Below, piece after piece: positions 58,964-64,000 of a stretch of 64,000 bases of DNA (positions are counted from its first letter, which is position 1; each line of letters opens with the position of its first letter). Position numbers and translations under genes: made by a program. Origin of the DNA: Sclerodactyla briareus (taxonomy: Eukaryota; Echinodermata; Holothuroidea; Dendrochirotida; Sclerodactylidae); assembly GCA_026419785.1 (NCBI GenBank), contig JAODTK010005691.1, positions 1 to 64,000 of the forward strand, given 5' to 3'. The notes under the pieces are model-generated. The model saw only the letters and a list, made by a program, of their open reading frames with translations, had not been told where the DNA came from and made no database searches.

Positions 58964-61861
58964 TGTACAGTAGCTTCAATTGTATCCAAACTGTCCAATT
59001 TCAATTGTTTTCGTGCAGAAATTTGTCTCTCCTCAGCAGATTTTCAAATATAGGCAGGTGACCCAGTAACTTTGTGTTGCATACGTTGACATAAGCCCAT
59101 ATGTCCTTGCCTATTAGCCCATGCTTCTCGCGGTATAATCACCGATAAATTGTCAGTGGTTTTAACCGTTTGTGTAATGTTAAATTATCATTAAATACGT
59201 AACAGTTAGTCACTTACGACCCAATTAGTGTTCTGTAAAAACAATAGACGAGGCAAATCTTTCGATCCGATAAACATAGAACTATGTGAATAAACAACCG
59301 CTTGTTAGTTCAGGTAAATCACTCTCGTATTTATGACCAATTAACGCGCGTAAATCAAGGTCAGGGTTGGGGGATCACAACTGATAACCCCGGGATCTCG
59401 CAGGTTAATAGGCTCCTACCTGTACCTGAATAAGAAACCAATTGACCCGGTACTAATGATCGGGAATAAAATGTTTGTGAGTTCAATGCCTTCTTGAACT
59501 GTTGACTGGTTGGAGAGGTTGGGCTACAGAATTGATGAGTGTGCAGGTGTGCATGTTCAGAGGGGGAGGGGGGGGGGGGAGATGGGAATCTGAAATTCCT
59601 TCCCTCACCTTGAAAGTGATCGACTTGTTACCCGAGGTTAAAAGGCTGCAATGGATACATTTCTGCACGAAATTTGGTATCCTGTTTTCGATCAGAAAAG
59701 AAGAATCATCTCAATTTAGTCGATTTTGGCTCGGAGTTACCTTATTGGCGTTAGAATACATCAGTTAAATAATGATTTTCTAGTAGGTGTGGGGATTGGC
59801 CTTAATATCAGAAAAGAGAAATGGTTCGATTGCGCAATATCGTAACGTTCATATTTGGCACAGAAATCATAACCCTCATGATAATATATTCACATAAATA
59901 TAGTATTTCAGTGTGGTGGCTAGTGTCATCTCCTATATGACCGATATGGACTCTGGTTGACAGGGGTCAACTAAAGATCACGTTATCAGTATCTGCGTTA
60001 CTTCAGATATTGATCAATGACAGATTTTAAGTATACGAAGCCTCAGCCTGTTATTGTCAGAATGTCAGATTGTGAATGAGAGGCAATTGATACACAGTGG
60101 CGGCGCGTGCAAGCCTCGCATAACGACAAGTGACTCAGGTTGGCGTGATACGAGAGACGGGAGGAGCCCCCCCCCCCCCCTCCCGCCTCGCCCAACTGCC
60201 CTCCACCGAGGCTGCTATGTACGATATGTTCTAGAATAGGTAACATCTTATGTCAACGCTTGACACGCTAACGTTTCTTCACTTTGTGAAGGGGTCCGCT
60301 ACTCCCAAATGGAGGGTCCCACCCCAACCATGATAGCACCCGCCTTGCGTTCATAATATTAGACAGAGCAGAAAAGAAAACAGATGTCACGTACGCTCCA
60401 TCGAGCGCCGCCCTACACTGTTGCAACCAGATCTTGGGAGGCAATGGCTTTCACAAGATTTGATTTGAAATCTATGGGTTCAGGAAGCCAATTAGGGCTC
60501 ATCAAGGAACCCTAGATTTCTTGATCGTGGATGAGCACCGGCGATAACTCGTCTTCTCTTCTCGACTAACGCTCAGATGATAACGAGGCAGGGGTACCGA
60601 TGTACTAATCCCAACCTGCCCTCCCCCCCCCCCCCCCCGGACTGCCATTTTACGTCCCCATCCGAGAGGACTGTCAGCAAACTCCAGGACTACTTCCTAG
60701 CTCGGAACCTGCAAGAGCGAAAGTTCAAGTTGGACGTGACTGCTCAAAACCGACAGATGAGACTTATTGCAAGTATCCCGCAACAAACCCAGAAGGTTCA
60801 CCGCACTACATCGGAGCGACGAAGTGAAGACCAAGACATCACAACTGCAAGAACGTAACAGCCACCCAGGGAAAAAACGTCCGAGACATGGCAGCTATAC
60901 CACGATTCGGTAGACATGCTTCCAGTGGACCTGGGCTGTCAATTATGAAACAAATACTGACCTACTTTACGACTACCTTACCTAGTGGGACTGTATAGGA
61001 CTGTATGTGCCTGAAGGGCTGGGGACAGTTACTCCTTCTATTGGCAGACATTTCATGTCTGCAGAGCACCTATTTAGAGCCTGATCTAGGCCGAGGTCGC
61101 TTGTCTCCTGGATTATCCGTCTGCTGGAACATCAGACTGATTTCCCATGAAAGGGAAGTGAAAATTGTTACAACAATGTGTTTGCCCAGCTACATCTCCT
61201 TGTGGTTTAGTAGTTTAGAGAGAGTGGAGGCTATTTTCTTCCGGAAAAAGTATGAGTTACCGATGAGTGCACTATAGCAGACTAATGTGAGGTAATGGAA
61301 ATACTCTGAGTTTGAGCTTTCCCTAATTATGGAGGATTTTGTGGCAAGTAATGATATCAACAAAACCTCTCAGTCCTAAGTTCAAGAGAATTCCGATGCA
61401 GGGAAGACATGATATCATGATGTCATGATATCATGTATGTCCGCCCAAAGCGACCAGTACTCGGTAAAGGGCAATGTAGGGGTCAGACTCGAGAAGTCGT
61501 ATTTATTTCTGGTCCCTCCACATACACATACCATGAATATTATTATGTATGCATATCGAGCCTACACTCTTCATTATTGATGTTGAAGTAATTGTATGCA
61601 ATGAGGTGGAAAGTAACGCTTCTAATCGGGGGAGTACATAAATAGTATAGGCAGTTCCTGACAGGATAAGAACAGCCTTTAAAACCGGTAGGAGCTTAGG
61701 GACCTATACTAGTAGCTTCGGCTGTCATGCTATCGATATCTGGATTCCAGAATAACACTGAATAAGCGGATAGGGTGGGGCGAGCCAAGGATCAAGGTTA
61801 TGGCTTGAAAGACTATAAGTGAATTGTGGGGCTTTGTTTTGAGGTGCTGGTAAGAACAAAA
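58964..61861. other. No recognised gene; C/G runs and one palindrome
   Basis: Contains G-rich (about 59562-59580) and C-rich (60168-60182, 60624-60638) tracts. Frames of up to 93 codons show no motifs. Confidence 0.45.
61407..61436. repeat. 30-bp palindrome, 14-bp arms
   Basis: ACATGATATCATGA and TCATGATATCATGT are perfect inverted arms around a 2-base centre TG. Each arm is itself built from a near-palindromic ATGATATCAT core. Confidence 0.85.
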
Positions 61862-62136
61862 TATTTTAATAAGCCTGTTCGCGGTTGTAAGTGCGCATGC
61901 TCACCACTCGGAATGGACGAGGGGGGATAGACGAGATTCCCCCAAAGCGATATCGTTACGGCTTATGTTTAAACTGTCACCACTTTTTTAAAAACGCAAC
62001 CAATTCATCCCATGTTTCGGATTTTGTTGATAAGTATAGGGGGAGGGGAATCTGTGAAGTTTTGTGTTGGTAGGATTTGTCATTTTCGGCAGGGGAGTTT
62101 CGAAAGATCGTTCTGCACACTGTACGTATATATGAA
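61862..62136 (+). repeat. Dispersed repeat family B, copy 2
   Basis: Matches 10486-10760. The right-hand 40 bases (TTTCGAAAGATCGTTCTGC then ACACTGTACGT) are nearly identical, while the middle is more diverged. Confidence 0.75.
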
Positions 62137-62410
62137 GGTCTGAATCAATTTCCTCTCAGTTCTTGCAGTTTTTTTTCACCAGCTTATCCTCGCTAGGAAT
62201 CAATTTGAAGATGTATCATCGTATAGCAACCCCCAGCGAATAATGGACGGTGTTTACATGTCGTGACGACAAGAGAAAATCGTCTCGCGCATACGGAAAT
62301 ATACCGGAAATATAGTTTCCATTGGCATATCGTCGTAGTAATATACCGTATCAATATCGATTGCTCTGGGCGTATTCGACAGCAGGCGAGGGCGAATGAT
62401 TCGATCGTTA

Positions 62411-62622
62411 ATTCCCGAAACGCAACTTGCCTAATATTAATGGCTGATACAAAATTTAATACACGGGTACAATTAATACATTGTGTATATTAGTTCTATA
62501 TCTCAAAATTGATTCAATCTTTGATTCCCCGAAACTCAACTTGCCTAATATTAATGGCTGATACAAAATTTAATACACGGGTACAATTAATACATTGTGT
62601 ATATTAGTTCTATATCTCAAAA
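62411..62622. repeat. Near-perfect tandem duplication, period 114 bp
   Basis: The block from CAACTTGCCTAATATTAATG (62423) to TATATCTCAAAA (about 62507) recurs at 62537-62621 with no difference seen after the first few bases. This is by far the youngest duplication in the window, or an assembly artefact. Confidence 0.92.
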
Positions 62623-64000
62623 GACCTGCCTCATCCGCTCAAATCGTCAAATCCAAGAAGCACCCACACGAAGGTTTTTATTTATCATCTATACATAGTG
62701 AAAACGGCCTATACAGACCCAAGATCACGAGCTTTACTGTACTACCGGTAGATATCTATTTGTGCTCTTCTGGAAATGAAATAGTACCATGTAGTACCTA
62801 TATTTCCCTTCACTCGGCCGACTGAAGGTAGTTTTAGTCCACATGGATTTATTTTTGTTAGAGTATATATCTTCTGGTTGCAACCAGCGAAAGAGAGACG
62901 GCGGCGTTCGCACGTTGTGCCCTTAATACTCGCCAGACTGTCAGTTAACTACAAACCAGGGTCTGCCAGTCTATGTCGCACTATAGGAATATATATCTAC
63001 CATCATTTGGGGCAATTTGCTCGTTGGGAATTCTGCAACATCTTCAAATTCGCTCGCACCTAATTCGGGCTGATAGAGCCTCTTGGGGCGCAAATTGAGA
63101 CATCGTAGAAGTTATATCGATATCGTCGATGCCCTACGCATGGGAGCCACTGAAATAACAAAACTGGTCAGTGATAGTTTTTGCACATTTTACACGTAAG
63201 AAAAGCCAATTGGAAACAAAGCCTCTCTTGACATTTTCACAGCGACCTACTATCTGATACACCGCACGCGGAGCTCTTCAATTAGGTAAAACCGCTGACT
63301 AATTGACCCTTCTCGGCTTTCATATTCCCGAAATCGGATTCTCCACGCGAATAGCCGGAATGAGTTACTCATGTTAAATATGTTTGATTTCTACTTCCCC
63401 CAGTTACTTACCCCGCGGTAGCACTTCGTCACGAGGTACTGGTATGGTGCTGAGTCTCTCCTACCGCGACTAGTACTCGATACATTTAAGGTATGAATCT
63501 TGTCGTAGCCCGGCTTTGACCGGAGTTCACCCCTTTATCCTTTCCGATTCGATATGAAAGAAAGAGGACTCCCGGGAAACCTGCTCTGGTCTCTTTAATG
63601 ACAGAAAGTAGGCCTAGCTCTTTCGCGTTACGTTGTGGAAGCTATTTTTACTAAACTAATAGGTCCACCTATATACAGTCACGGTCAATCGGGACACCTT
63701 CGGGACAAATTGTATCAGCAGGTTGGACCTTTATTTAGTCAATTTTCTGATCCTTCTAAGATTTTTTTTCTTCTTCTTGATGACCACCAAAACACTATCT
63801 GAGCGACTCGCAACCGTCGGTTTGCGCGAAGCGTGTAAGAACACGGTTTCTGCTCCTCTCTATTCCATTTTCTCCTTACTCCCCTTATTCATTTCCCGTT
63901 TTCTCTCCTTTTTCTTCCCGATTTTATCCCAGCCACCTATCCTTCGCAACGCCACTGGGAGACGATACCAACATGTGAAAAACTCTAATGATGGAAGAGT
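62623..64000. other. No recognised gene; degraded repeat at the end
   Basis: At 63830-63958, GCGCGAAGCGT, a CT-rich tract and a final ACGCCACTGGG resemble, inverted, the 3604-3720 segment and a CAGTGGCGTT-type element end. Otherwise nothing recognised. Confidence 0.4.

Overview
The window reads as non-coding-rich nuclear DNA of an animal, most likely a marine invertebrate deuterostome such as an echinoderm, hemichordate or amphioxus. Evidence for this: one animal-specific forkhead (FoxL1-type) gene, L2/CR1-type LINE debris, several small inverted-repeat elements, CA and AAT microsatellites, and many long C or G homopolymers. There is no prokaryotic operon structure, no CRISPR array and no rRNA. 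The species cannot be fixed from the sequence alone.

The one recognisable host gene is on the minus strand at about 17.49-17.00 kb, possibly continuing to 16.18 kb. It encodes a complete FoxL1-type forkhead domain. The conserved residues are nearly all present, but they are spread over all three minus-strand frames by about eight or more small indels, several of them in homopolymers. This looks more like consensus error than old pseudogene decay, although a clean 342-base LINE reading frame elsewhere argues against a uniformly high error rate. A possible small secreted-protein exon lies at 0.2-0.5 kb with weak support.

The rest is a mosaic of repeats. Three pieces of non-LTR retrotransposon are present: 31.0 kb, 33.5-34.6 kb (an RT with a YADD motif, a degenerate C-terminus and a 3' UTR-like tail) and 55.0 kb. 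Non-autonomous DNA elements include a three-copy TIR family at 2.8, 4.9 and 21.1 kb; a 1.5 kb element at 45.0-46.5 kb with GATAC-rich inverted ends; compact MITEs at 49.4 and 55.6 kb; and a family beginning CAGTGGCGTACC at 48.7, 57.7 and 58.8 kb. Two oppositely oriented copies (25.6 and 36.3 kb) of an element with an ATATCCCC/GGGGATAT hairpin end, a GC-rich block and a core of about 125-150 bp tandem units resemble Helentron-type non-autonomous elements.

Several unnamed dispersed families recur: 6.2 and 19.4 kb; 10.5 and 61.9 kb; 27.0 and 37.0 kb; 32.1, 44.6 and 55.2 kb; 51.0 and 57.1 kb; 23.3 kb and 52-54.6 kb. There are also local tandem duplications at 12.1, 13.9, 39.0 and 62.4 kb and a decayed satellite-like array at 46.6-49.2 kb. 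All boundaries were read by eye and are approximate. Stretches listed as having no recognised feature may still hold spliced exons, which short interrupted frames would hide.
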